A stretch of DNA of 64,000 nt from Nereocystis luetkeana (lineage: Eukaryota > Sar > Phaeophyceae > Laminariales > Laminariaceae). Of this stretch, positions 10,616 through 21,895 are shown in pieces; position 1 is the first letter of the stretch, and every line of letters begins with the position of its first letter. A program made the position numbers and the translations under genes. The stretch covers positions 12,271,938-12,335,937 of the forward strand of contig JARUPZ010000008.1 in assembly GCA_031213475.1 (NCBI GenBank). Direction: 5' to 3'. The notes beneath the pieces are model-generated. The model was not told the origin of the DNA, did not search any database, and saw only the letters and a list, made by a program, of their open reading frames with translations.

Positions 10616-11950
10616 CTGCGTGCTGGCTGTCGGTACTACTCGTGGTCGTACTAGGCGGGGACATGGAATATTCGTCGTATGGTCCGTGAAGGGCATTCGA
10701 CATGCTCGAAATGTTCCTGCTTCATGTTGTTGGTATTAATAGGGATGCACCGGACTCTTTCACAGCATATTGTGACCAGAAGAGTGGGAATGACGAACGC
10801 GACAGATGTTATATGCGGCGGCAGTGGTCAAGCTCTCAATTGCACGAAGCTACGGCGTTGGCGGCTGTTGTACTGTCACGGATGTGTTGTTGTCGTTCTC
10901 AGCCTCATTATATACAGTACTGTAGTGCCAAATGACAGATGCCCCGCCAGCTGGGCCGGAACAGGGGACAGGTGTTGCCAGCCGGCAGAGACCCCGGGCG
11001 CACAACAAATCAGGGACGACCGCGGGGACACAGGAACAACACTTCGGCTTGAAATGTAGTGCCACCAGCCGCAGCGCACCACAGCGGCACGAGCCACGCT
11101 CCAGTACAACAGCTTTGGGATCGATTTCATTGAGATAGTCGGGTTAGCAGTACTAATAACATTACTTAAGTAATGAGCGTCACAGCGCAGAAACCTTGTG
11201 CAACAACTCCAACTTCCACAGAGGTTCGAGCACGTGCACGAGTACTATAGCTTGGGGTTCGAATTCTGCCTACAGTCGGCTGTAAGTCGGTTGTCCAATG
11301 AAAACAGGGCGATAGTGCCAAGAAACACGCACAACGGCTACTACAAAGTAAACGGCAGATTGACAAGAGATCGCTGTACCACGGATATATGAGTTCACCC
11401 ACCAAGAGGGGGTTATGATCCCTAACAAGCAAGCCCGCAACAACAGATGGCGGGGTTTCTCAATACTGCGGCTGCGACATGCACCTGCCTGCCGTCGATT
11501 GTATGTCGGTTGTTCAATGAAAAAAATGTCGGTTCCTGCCGAGAAACACGCACGATACCTACTACAATGTAAACGACAGATTGGCAATGACTCTGGTGGA
11601 GTTTTCATAGACTAAATGCCATGATGTCGCAACGGGAATGATCAAATGAATTGATGATGTCGTCATCGGTAGTTTTGCTGCTGATTGATGCTGCAGCTGC
11701 GGCGAAATTACGGTGCCACTGCTGTGCCGCTGATCGCTCGTAGCCCAGTTCTGAAATGAATTTCATCCGTCCTATTCTACTTGAAATATAGTTAACAAAA
11801 AAACGGGATTGCGGAAGCTTTAAAGGTGAAGTTTGTTTGTGTATCCCATTATGACCGTACTATCGTTATAGGTCAGCCCACGTACCAGGTGCCAGGTATC
11901 AAGGGGGGTACAAGAAAGCAAGGATGGGGGGGCTGCAGGCTGAGAGGGAG
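10616..11950. other. gene-free stretch with a diverged direct repeat
   Basis: Positions about 11255-11365 and 11490-11595 share the order GTCGGTTGT(C/T)CAATGAAAA, then GCCRAGAAACACGCAC, then CTACTACAA(A/T)GTAAACG, as a diverged direct duplication. No exon is supported. Positions 11750-11790 resemble 13715-13770, so the GGGA tract is bracketed by related sequence. Confidence 0.5.
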
Positions 11951-13708
11951 GAGGGAGGGAGGGAGGGAGGGAGGGAGGGAGGGAGGGAGGGAGGGAAGGA
12001 GGGAGGGAGGGAGGGAGGGAGGGAGGGAGGGAGGGAGGGAGGGAGGGAGGGAGGGAGGGAGGGAGGGAGGGAGGGAGGGAGGGAGGGAGGGAGGGAGGGA
12101 GGGAGGGAGGGAGGGAGGGAGGGAGGGAGGGAGGGAGGGAGGGAGGGAGGGAGGGAGGGAGGGAGGGAGGGAGGGAGGGAGGGAGGGAGGGAGGGAGGGA
12201 GGGAGGGAGGGAGGGAGGGAGGGAGGGAGGGAGGGAGGGAGGGAGGGAGGGAGGGAGGGAGGGAGGGAGGGAGGGAGGGAGGGAGGGAGGGAGGGAGGGA
12301 GGGAGGGAGGGAGGGAGGGAGGGAGGGAGGGAGGGAGGGAGGGAGGGAGGGAGGGAGGGAGGGAGGGAGGGAGGGAGGGAGGGAGGGAGGGAGGGAGGGA
12401 GGGAGGGAGGGAGGGAGGGAGGGAGGGAGGGAGGGAGGGAGGGAGGGAGGGAGGGAGGGAGGGAGGGAGGGAGGGAGGGAGGGAGGGAGGGAGGGAGGGA
12501 GGGAGGGAGGGAGGGAGGGAGGGAGGGAGGGAGGGAGGGAGGGAGGGAGGGAGGGAGGGAGGGAGGGAGGGAGGGAGGGAGGGAGGGAGGGAGGGAGGGA
12601 GGGAGGGAGGGAGGGAGGGAGGGAGGGAGGGAGGGAGGGAGGGAGGGAGGGAGGGAGGGAGGGAGGGAGGGAGGGAGGGAGGGAGGGAGGGAGGGAGGGA
12701 GGGAGGGAGGGAGGGAGGGAGGGAGGGAGGGAGGGAGGGAGGGAGGGAGGGAGGGAGGGAGGGAGGGAGGGAGGGAGGGAGGGAGGGAGGGAGGGAGGGA
12801 GGGAGGGAGGGAGGGAGGGAGGGAGGGAGGGAGGGAGGGAGGGAGGGAGGGAGGGAGGGAGGGAGGGAGGGAGGGAGGGAGGGAGGGAGGGAGGGAGGGA
12901 GGGAGGGAGGGAGGGAGGGAGGGAGGGAGGGAGGGAGGGAGGGAGGGAGGGAGGGAGGGAGGGAGGGAGGGAGGGAGGGAGGGAGGGAGGGAGGGAGGGA
13001 GGGAGGGAGGGAGGGAGGGAGGGAGGGAGGGAGGGAGGGAGGGAGGGAGGGAGGGAGGGAGGGAGGGAGGGAGGGAGGGAGGGAGGGAGGGAGGGAGGGA
13101 GGGAGGGAGGGAGGGAGGGAGGGAGGGAGGGAGGGAGGGAGGGAGGGAGGGAGGGAGGGAGGGAGGGAGGGAGGGAGGGAGGGAGGGAGGGAGGGAGGGA
13201 GGGAGGGAGGGAGGGAGGGAGGGAGGGAGGGAGGGAGGGAGGGAGGGAGGGAGGGAGGGAGGGAGGGAGGGAGGGAGGGAGGGAGGGAGGGAGGGAGGGA
13301 GGGAGGGAGGGAGGGAGGGAGGGAGGGAGGGAGGGAGGGAGGGAGGGAGGGAGGGAGGGAGGGAGGGAGGGAGGGAGGGAGGGAGGGAGGGAGGGAGGGA
13401 GGGAGGGAGGGAGGGAGGGAGGGAGGGAGGGAGGGAGGGAGGGAGGGAGGGAGGGAGGGAGGGAGGGAGGGAGGGAGGGAGGGAGGGAGGGAGGGAGGGA
13501 GGGAGGGAGGGAGGGAGGGAGGGAGGGAGGGAGGGAGGGAGGGAGGGAGGGAGGGAGGGAGGGAGGGAGGGAGGGAGGGAGGGAGGGAGGGAGGGAGGGA
13601 GGGAGGGAGGGAGGGAGGGAGGGAGGGAGGGAGGGAGGGAGGGAGGGAGGGAGGGAGGGAGGGAGGGAGGGAGGGAGGGAGGGAGGGAGGGAAGGAGGGA
13701 GGGAGGGG
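11951..13708 (+). repeat. (GGGA)n array of about 1.76 kb
   Basis: Roughly 439 units of GGGA run almost without interruption. Single variant units (GGAA) lie near 11996 and 13692. All purines are on the plus strand. The array can form triplex and G-quadruplex structures and is hard to sequence, so its length may be under- or over-assembled. Frames of 600-700 codons on both strands are periodic artefacts of the tetranucleotide. Confidence 0.97.
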
Positions 13709-14582
13709 AGCCAAATTCAACCATCCCATTCCACTTGAAAATAGAGTTGACAAAAAGATTTCCCGCTGGCCTCGGGCGAGCGATTGCTGCTACTCGTCTC
13801 AACACCCCGTTTGGAATGCTGGCAGTCAACTCTGATAACTCCACACACAGGGCACCCGATGGGGTGTGGCTTGGACCATATCGATCGCCTCCGCGAGGGC
13901 TTCGACCGGACGCGTGCGGCATGGGCGTCGCCGTTTTGAAAGAAAATTATCCGTAGGTGACCATGGAGTCACCCTCATACGGACAGACAGACAGACAGGC
14001 ACTCTTTTTTATGTCGATCTAGAGACCACAAGTGTGCCACTTGTGCAAACATTCTGCGGCACCAATGTGTATGCACGTGAGGAGCAGGAAGCGTAGAGAA
14101 GAGCATCACGAACAAGCGAAATTACGTTGAAGTTGAATACACCACCGCTGTGTGTGTTAAACTCATGTCTGTGGATACCCCACCCAAACAAGGCGAATGC
14201 TGTTGAACCGAGGTGCTCAACCCTACGAGGACACGAGAAACGCATGCCCAGTACCCTCGTAGACAATGATAAGCATGCATGTAAGGAGCAGGAAGCGTTG
14301 AGAAGAGCATGCCCCGGGCTGAGAGCACTCGAACAGGCGTATAGTACGAGGGGCTCTTGTTCTCGGTACCGCACTGATACTCGACCACATTACATGATCT
14401 ACACGAAAATCTGAGTTTTGCAAAATGGTCTCCACAGCAGTAGTTGAAATAAGACGGCACGACAACAAAGAGAACGAAGCAAGAGAGATACCGAGCAACT
14501 ATTGATAGTAACTACTATAAGCAGAAAAAAAAATTCCAACAGCTTGGGGAGTTTTTCTTGTTTCTAAAGGTTAGTTGGCAAA
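13709..14582. other. gene-free stretch with short dispersed repeats
   Basis: GGAGCAGGAAGCGTAGAGAA at about 14080 recurs as GGAGCAGGAAGCGTTGAGAA at about 14288. The words CTCAACC(A/C)TACGAG and GAGAGCACTCGA recur at 10220-10275 and 14218-14335. A (CAGA)n stretch lies at 13981-13998. No gene is recognised. Confidence 0.45.
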
Positions 14583-14800
14583 ACTCGATGAAAACCGACT
14601 AGCAGTCGGGAAGGCTGAACTGTCTCGGCGATAAATTAAAGTGGAGAAGGGACGGCACATGCGACCACGGCTTGTACAGAAGCTGGAAAGTAAAAGTGAG
14701 ATGAATCCCTGTAAAAAAACACGCGATTGGACCCAAGCTGAAGAAAGCCACAGCCGATCTCCTACAATATGAATTGAGCAGGAAAGTAAAAGCGATGGCA
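14583..14800 (+). mobile_element. diverged SINE-A body fragment
   Basis: The order CGATGAAAACCGACTAGCAG, then GGCTGAACTG, then GCGACCACGGCTTGT, then AGAAGCTGGAAAGTAAAAGT follows the body of SINE-A (full copy 51441-51779). The tRNA-like head is missing. It is the most diverged of the copies seen. Confidence 0.55.
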
Positions 14801-15002
14801 AAATAAAAAAAATTGACAAGAAGGGGTGCACCGCTCCCCTCCCCCAAAAAAATATAAACATGGACTAGAATCTAAGAGGAGGGCACAGTTTTTCCCCGAC
14901 GGGCAGGTCCAGATTCTCCGTCAAATCAACTCCTTGACGAACTCCCTGGACCCCGCCCAAAAACCACGAGTTTTTTTTTCTTTTGTAGATACCGGGTATA
15001 TT

Positions 15003-15579
15003 AGAGGTGTTACACTTTTTCAATTACCCGGGTACTAGCGAGTATTGCCCGGCTTACGAACACCCGTCACAGGTACGGGTAACACTTCATACTCGCCGAG
15101 TATTTTGGGGGCAGGTACCCGGGTACTCGGGGTACCCGTAGATTTACCTTGGAAATCCCGTAGATGGTAACTTATCATCTCCTGAATCACGTGCCCTGGG
15201 TAGTATTTGGTACATATTCTCCAGGAAACCCTTTTCAAAATGAAAATGCTGCCTCGTGCCTTACATCTTGCACCACACCACAGTATAGGTGTCACCCTTT
15301 TTCCAATTACCCGGCTACTCACGTGCATTACCCGGCTTGCTAATACCCGCCACGGGCACGGGTAACACTCCATACTCGCCGAGTATTTGGACCCCGGGCA
15401 CTCGGGTACCCGGCTGCTAGAATGCCACGTGGGTGTTATTAGATACGGGTAGCCGCCGTTAAACGGGTACGCGGGTATCCGCCCAAAATGGCCGTGAATA
15501 CTCGCGAGTACCCGGACATTTTCCCCCAAAGTTGGAGGGTACCCGTTTAAGACGGGTACTCGTCGGGTAACACCTCTCG
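15003..15579. mobile_element. fold-back element rich in GGGTACCCG
   Basis: The segment opens with AGAGGTGTTAC and closes with the exact inverse GTAACACCTCT. Inside, two diverged direct copies of about 110 bp (about 15005-15130 and 15288-15412) share ATACTCGCCGAGTATTT and several CCCGGGTAC/GGGTACCCG palindromes. The minus-strand 189-codon frame across it looks like a by-product of the repeat. It resembles a fold-back or compound MITE. Confidence 0.6.
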
Positions 15580-15701
15580 AGGGTGTGCGCATTAGCAAAT
15601 ACAATCGTAAAAAAAACTAGTCATCATAATTGGTGAAATCCCTGGCATATACTTGGTAGACACAATCGCAAACGTTTTGACCATACAATGGTTTTCCATG
15701 T

Positions 15702-15707
15702 TTTATT
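15702..15707 (-). promoter_or_regulatory. poly(A) signal of the lectin gene
   Basis: AATAAA on the minus strand, about 165 bp past the stop codon of the lectin's last exon, in an A/T-rich context. Position and strand fit the 3' end of that gene. Confidence 0.5.
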
Positions 15708-15870
15708 GATTGTTTTGTTCTTCTTCATGAAATGTTACTGTTTGAAAGTGTGAACCACGCTGATGAAGCTCGCGTTGCGCACTATCAGTTAGCACACACA
15801 ACAAGAAATTCCAAGGAATCTATAGCGATCAAAGGCGGCTGCGTGGTTGCCCCTTGTCGCTTGTCGCTGC

Positions 15871-16160
15871 TTAATTCTCTGTCGCTGGGGGAACCTGCCC
15901 TGTACTCCCCTCCCACCCCCCTCCCACCCCCGAAGCCCAGTGGCCCTTCGGCACTGGCACCACAGTAGTAGCCTCGTTGTCTACCTCGCCCCCCCCGTAC
16001 CCACCCCCGCCGTACCCGCCTCCTCCCTGATGCAACTCCACGTCGCTCCTTCTGAGTCGCGAGTGGGGGTGGTACTCGGTCGATTGTCCGTAGCTGAAGG
16101 CAGAGAATTGTTCCGTCTCTCCGCACCCGTTCCAGGACAGGTCAGACCCCTCGACGCCGC
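15871..16160 (-). CDS. lectin gene terminal exon, Gly/Tyr-rich tail
   Basis: The acceptor CGTACAG|GC supplies the two bases needed to complete the codon split by exon 7. The frame then stays open for 95 codons to TAA at 15873-15871. It contains [20 protein letters not shown], a Ser/Arg/His patch, two GGGGY units and a final VPPATEN. No domain is recognised. A possible donor (GAG|GTAGAC) inside the Gly-rich part means the true end could differ. A poly(A) signal lies downstream. Confidence 0.65.
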
Positions 16161-19100
16161 CTGTACGGCCCAGCCCATTGCGGTGAACGTTCAGACGTGA
16201 TTAATGCGCGGTAGAAACCTACCATGCACCACTCTAATTATGATCACTCCAGCCAGCGGTGTCGGTCAAGGCCGCTGTCTATAGTCGCACCCACGTCTGA
16301 TACGTCTGACTGTGCCGATTGGTGTGATATACGTAACCGCAATTGGTCTCCGGAGATTGCGGCGGAGTTCTATATTCCCCCGGATGGGATGCATATTTAT
16401 GTGTAGACGGATGCCTTTAGAGGGTTCCACGGGGACGGCAGGGAAGGCCCCCTTCCTAACGCCATACAAAAGGTACTTGATGTAAGGATCGTGTTATTGA
16501 TACTGTATTGGTCTCTTTTTTCCACAGCCCCATGGCGTCTCAGGGTTAGGATCTTCAACCACCGCTCCAAGTGAGCGAAGCAACGCGCCAAGCCCCCGTG
16601 CACCCGAGAACATGAGCCATGTAACGAGGGGTGCACGTAAAAAAACAAATGCGGTGCCCAACTTTCCATTCTCGAGACCCACAGACAGGTGAGGGGTATA
16701 TAAAAACCAAGGAAACAAAAAAACAGAAACCAAATTTTCTCGTGAAATTCGTAGGGGACAGATAAATCTCACCCCACTGGGTTTTTTGTCTTCTTGGATA
16801 TGGCCTTTTTTAAGAGTGAGTGCGGTGTCCTTTAGACCTTTTGTCGTACACCCAATCATACACCGGTAACTATGATCACTCCATTCGTAAATATAATGTC
16901 TGCTTGTATATTAATATCTAATAAAAACGGTCGTTGTACTTAACCCCTACGATAGAACCGCAGTCCCGCTTTGGGGACAAACTACTTGAAATTTGAGCGG
17001 TTTGCCCCCACATATGGGACTGCGGTTCTAAAAGGGTTAAGGGCAGACTGATATCTGGTGCACCCGTAGACCTTCTGGGGGGTCTACCCTGGTATTGATT
17101 ATTATAAGTATACACATTAACAGTATACACGAAAAAAAGCATTGACTCAATGGTGTCTCTGTACGGCCTATTCCTACACGGTACGGGATCGACTTTTAGT
17201 TTTCGGTTGTTTTTTTTTTCGTTTTGTTTCTTCGGTTGCGAGTACCTTAAGCAGCGCAAGGCAGCGAGGCAAGAAACAGGCTGGGGTTCTTATTCTTATT
17301 TTCGTGACTGGGCGCGTTCTGCACTAACTCCAGCATCAAGACTCCGGATATTATTGTGTTCCTGGCAAATCCTGACCCGTGGCTTCCTTGGTGATGGTTT
17401 TCTTCGATCTTTTCACACATCGGATAGATCAGGCAGATCGTCTACGGATCATCTACAGATAGACCATGATCTAGATCGTTCAGAGCAGCTAGATAGATCC
17501 CTGGCCTATATAATCTGTGTGATCTAGCTTATGTTGACGGGTGGGAGTCGTATGACCTGCATGATCTACCACACGTTTTCTGGGTTGGATATGTACGGTA
17601 CAGATCATCCTGCACAATACCAGGTACCGTATAACATAACGGCAGGCGATGATCTCGATCATTTAGATCATTTAGATCATTTGGATCATTCAGATCATTT
17701 AGACCATTTAGATTATCTACGTCATGAAGATATCCGCCGTGTCGAAAAAAAAACGCAGCATACCTCTCTGGACGGAAATGTAAGCACAGCAGCTGGGATA
17801 CAACTACGAACACCAAAACGGTCCTTACATTAATTACCGTCCAACATTTACCGTCGTTAATCATAGATGCTCTGTTTGCCGTTATAAAAATGGAGTGTAA
17901 GAAGAGCTGCCGTCTCGTGCAGATCCTACTCGAACATGTTCTTAAGAAGAGCTGTCGTGTCGAACAGATCCCACCCGGAAAACGAGGCCTATCGTAGATA
18001 GACCGTGCAGAAAACATCAATCGACAAGGGGGGGTCTATCTGCGACCCGAAAGGTTCGGGTTCTACAAGGTGGGGGGTCTGATATGTCGGGGTTGTGCAG
18101 GGGATCTGGCCTGATCTGTAGGAGGCGTGGGTCGGGGTCTGATCTGATCTGATCTGATCTGATCTGATATGTCTGGGATGTATGGGAGATCTGATCTGAC
18201 CCTGCCCGAGGCATTTGGGGGATCTAAACTGATCAGTCGGGGGGAGGGGGGGGGGGGTGGGACCTGATCTGGTGTGTCCAAGGTGTATGTGTTCTAGATA
18301 CTTGTACTCAACCGGGTTGTTGCTTCTACCCATCGACAGCCAGCACACACTTTGCATATATATTTGAAAGGTGAAAAAAAAAAGAAAAAAAAGGGAAAAC
18401 ATGAAAAGAAAAGAAAAACAAAAACAAAAACAAAGAGCTCTGTGATGAGAGATCGATTTTTGATTTCGAAAATTCGCCATGTTTGCAAGCTGTGTGTGGT
18501 TGTGATGCTTTGACCGCGCGCACACGCGGCGTGCGTAGCTTTTAGAGGGGCCTCCCAAATCTGGCAGTTTTTGGTACCAAACGCACACACTCGCCGCCTC
18601 TGACTAGTGCTATGACTAGTGAAGCAAAGGCTCTCAACACAACGGGGGACCATAAAATATTACGGCGGGCCATAATTAATAGGACCTACGGTATACATAA
18701 AAACCTATACATTTAACCTTTTTTACTACCAGGTACACACAAAAGCCTATATATTTCGCTGTTTTTACTAACAAAATTAGGTCCTATTTACTACGCCCCC
18801 CCCGTAACAGTATTGCGGGGGACCATAGTTAATAGGACCTATGGTATACATAAAAACCTATACATTTAACCTTTTTTCCTATTAATAACAATATTTGGTC
18901 CTATAAGCTATTGTCCCCCGTAATAGTAATACCTGGTACATGTCAATAGTATTGAGAATAGTATTGAGAACCAAATACGGTGTGTAAGCACAGGGGACAC
19001 ATGGTGTTTGGGCCCGTCGTGGGTTCTGATCAATATCACGTACTCTTAATATGTATTTCTACGTATTACTATATATATTACTATGCATTACTACTGCTGT

Positions 19101-21799
19101 AGGTATTACTATGCATTACTACGTACTGGTATGTATTACTGTGTTCTACTGCGTACTACTATTACGGGGGACCATAGTTAATAGGACCTACGGTACACAC
19201 AAAAACCTATATATTTACCTATTTTTACTAACAAAATTTGGTCCTATTTACTATGGTCCCCCGTAATAGGGGATACTTTGTGTTACTACTGGATGTACTA
19301 CTATTGACTACTAAGGACTACTATGGACTACTATGGACTACTATACCCCCTTTCGAAGTAACGGAAGGTCTTGTATTCAACGGCGCTCTTTGTTTTCACT
19401 CGCACCTTCTTGCGCTGGACCTCCTCCGTCATTGTGGCACCAGTACCACGCCAACACGTCATGCTTCGCCCAAGCCCTGCCGGTGCCCGCTGTGAACCCC
19501 ACGAACGCCTGTACCCGGGACACAGGTACGTGCGGGTCCCGCCACTACATCAGTACATACCTCGTACATATATATGACAACAGCAGAATCGCGTTGTAAG
19601 GAATACCTTCCCTGGGCGGGGTAATCGATCGGCCTTTCAACCCTACAGCTCAGAAGGTACACCCTTCACTTATTATGTCGTCGGCAAGACACGGGTTCGA
19701 ATCTCACTCCGAACATTTCTTTTCCGGAACGCTCGCGCGTGCGGTCCCTAAAGACGTATTTCCCTGGTTCCTCAGGTATTGACACGAAGCGGGCAGGTCA
19801 GCGAACGGCCGTATACGGTATACCGACGCCCCAAAGATTCCCCCGTTCAGATGGTGGGAGAGTGCTATAAGGATTACCCTGGGCTAAGTTATCGATCGAC
19901 CTTATATGGTATGTCGACGCCCCAAAGATCCCCGCGTTCAGAGGGCGGGAGAGTGTTGTAAGGATTACCCCGGGCTAGGTTATCGATCGAGTTTTCACCC
20001 CTCGTATAGCTCAGTAGGTAACACCTTTACGTTTGGCGTCGTCGACACCTTCACATCCGGCGTCGTTAACCCTGTGGGGACTACGAGAGAGGGAAACATG
20101 TCGATTAAAAGCATGTCCCTGGTATTCTCTTGTAGGCATACCGCAAATTAGAGTTGGAGCTTTGACGTACCTGCAATCGCCGATTCAAGCAGAAAATAAT
20201 TACCGCTCATCATTGCCGCTGCCGGGAATACCGCCAGGCTTTTAATGGGAGGGGGTGCGTGCCTATTATTAATAGCATCCCTGTTCAAGGAAAACCGAGA
20301 AAAAAACCCTGTCGAACACCAAAGACCCTCTATTGTGTCGTTGTGACATTGAGATGTTGTGTATACCAAAGAGCCTCTGTTGTGCGTCACAAATATATAC
20401 AGACAATCTGGTAGACAAAGGTGAGCCTGGTGTGGTAGTACGCAGTGGTTGGCAGTATAAATTGCAAATTAAGGTATTTGGTAGTTTTATATTTTGTGAT
20501 GTTGAAGGTTGAAGCCCTGCTAGCAAACGCATGAGACATACTCCGTATCTGATGATGGAAAACAGAAGAAACAGGTTCTGAAAAAAATCCTCGGTTCTGA
20601 TGATGTTCTTTCAGCACGGTCCTTTAGCTCGTGAGTTGTCGAAATTCGTGCTTGACACGACGCATATGCGGCCAGCCAGCTTGGTACACTAATATTCTAT
20701 AATTTGCTTTCCGACAAGGTGCAAGGCATTATTCATTCAGATCGTAGGAGAAGCCGCAATCACCTGCACGAACAGGATGAGCCAACGTCACTCTAAACAC
20801 TGTTTAGGATAAGCCAGTGTCACCCAAAACAATTGTTACGATAAGCCAACACCGTCCTAAATAGTACCTGATAGTTAGTATGAGACAATACATTGTATCG
20901 CCCAAACGAATCGTCAGGATACAAAACCACATGAACGGTCAAGGCAAGCCAATATCACCTATGTTATGGTCAGGATAAGCCAACATCGCCCTACATACTG
21001 GTCATGGCAAGCCAACAGCACCCCACGTAATGGTTAATATAAGCTAACGTCACCCTAAATATTGGTTGGGATGAGCCAATATCGCCTGCACGGTTATAGT
21101 AGGATAACCCAAGGTAATCCCAAACAATGATTAGGATAAGCCAACATCACCAACTGACATTTTGCCAGCATCACCCTTTTAAGCTATATCACGAAGGAAG
21201 CGCCAACATCGTGCCCTTACAGGCACTCACCTTGTCTTGGGGAAGGTCTAGCACGACGCTGAGATTTATCGGCACCACCAGTAGGGGCTCGTCCGCTGCG
21301 ATTCCACCGTCTACCCACACCACCAAGGTTCCTAGCCTGCGACCTTCTCCGTTGTCCTGCGAGACAAAGATGGGAAGGTGTGGAGCAAGGACATCTGGAA
21401 GAGGTGAGGTAGATAGTGGTTTGGCCGGAAGTAGGTATGTACATAGGTTTCCTTTCAGGAGTCGGTTTTGTCTTTCCGGGAATGTTTATGATGTTTATCG
21501 GTGGTCAACGCAACACTGGTTGAAGCTCATGCACCTCATTGTCGGACGGCAAACGCACTCAAACAATAATATACCTTGTTTGAGGTTGTGCGGTTACTTA
21601 TCTGGGGTGTATGGTTTGCTTCGATCCTATTATTCATATAGTATGTGTGCTATGTTTTTCGTACTTTTTTTTCCTGCGGCGCTCTTCTCCACCCTAACGT
21701 TTAGGAGCTTGTCCTCAGTCCTGCGCTGTCGTATATATGACCACCGGCTGGGTTTTAGCGATGGCCTAATGCGAGAACAACGACAACAACAGCAACACC

Positions 21800-21836
<37 letters not shown>

Positions 21837-21856
21837 CCAACAACAACAACAACAGC

Positions 21857-21895
<39 letters not shown>

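Larger units (their letters stand above)
16161..19405 (-). other. lectin intron 7: repeat-filled
   Basis: This intron carries a diverged family-X promoter module (16270-16480), MITE-2 copy 1 (16940-17041), the GATC-rich repeat (17400-17730) with a 9-bp tandem of GATCATTTA (17650-17716), a (GATCT)n pentamer block (18118-18170) and three MITE-1 copies (18659-19268). A/T-rich sequence with TATTACTATGCATTAC words fills 19040-19160. Confidence 0.7.

Noticed and set aside
11820..13922. Open frames of 604-700 codons on both strands
   Set aside because: They are periodic translations of the (GGGA)n array (Gly-Arg-Glu-Gly or Pro-Ser-Leu-Pro units), open in several frames because the repeat contains no stop codon.
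15035..15604. 189-codon minus-strand frame
   Set aside because: It lies entirely in the GGGTACCCG fold-back element. The peptide repeats (RVP, GYP) mirror the palindromes.
20720..21150. CRISPR-like array
   Set aside because: Units are degenerate, of variable length and without unique spacers, in an intron of a eukaryotic gene. It is a minisatellite.
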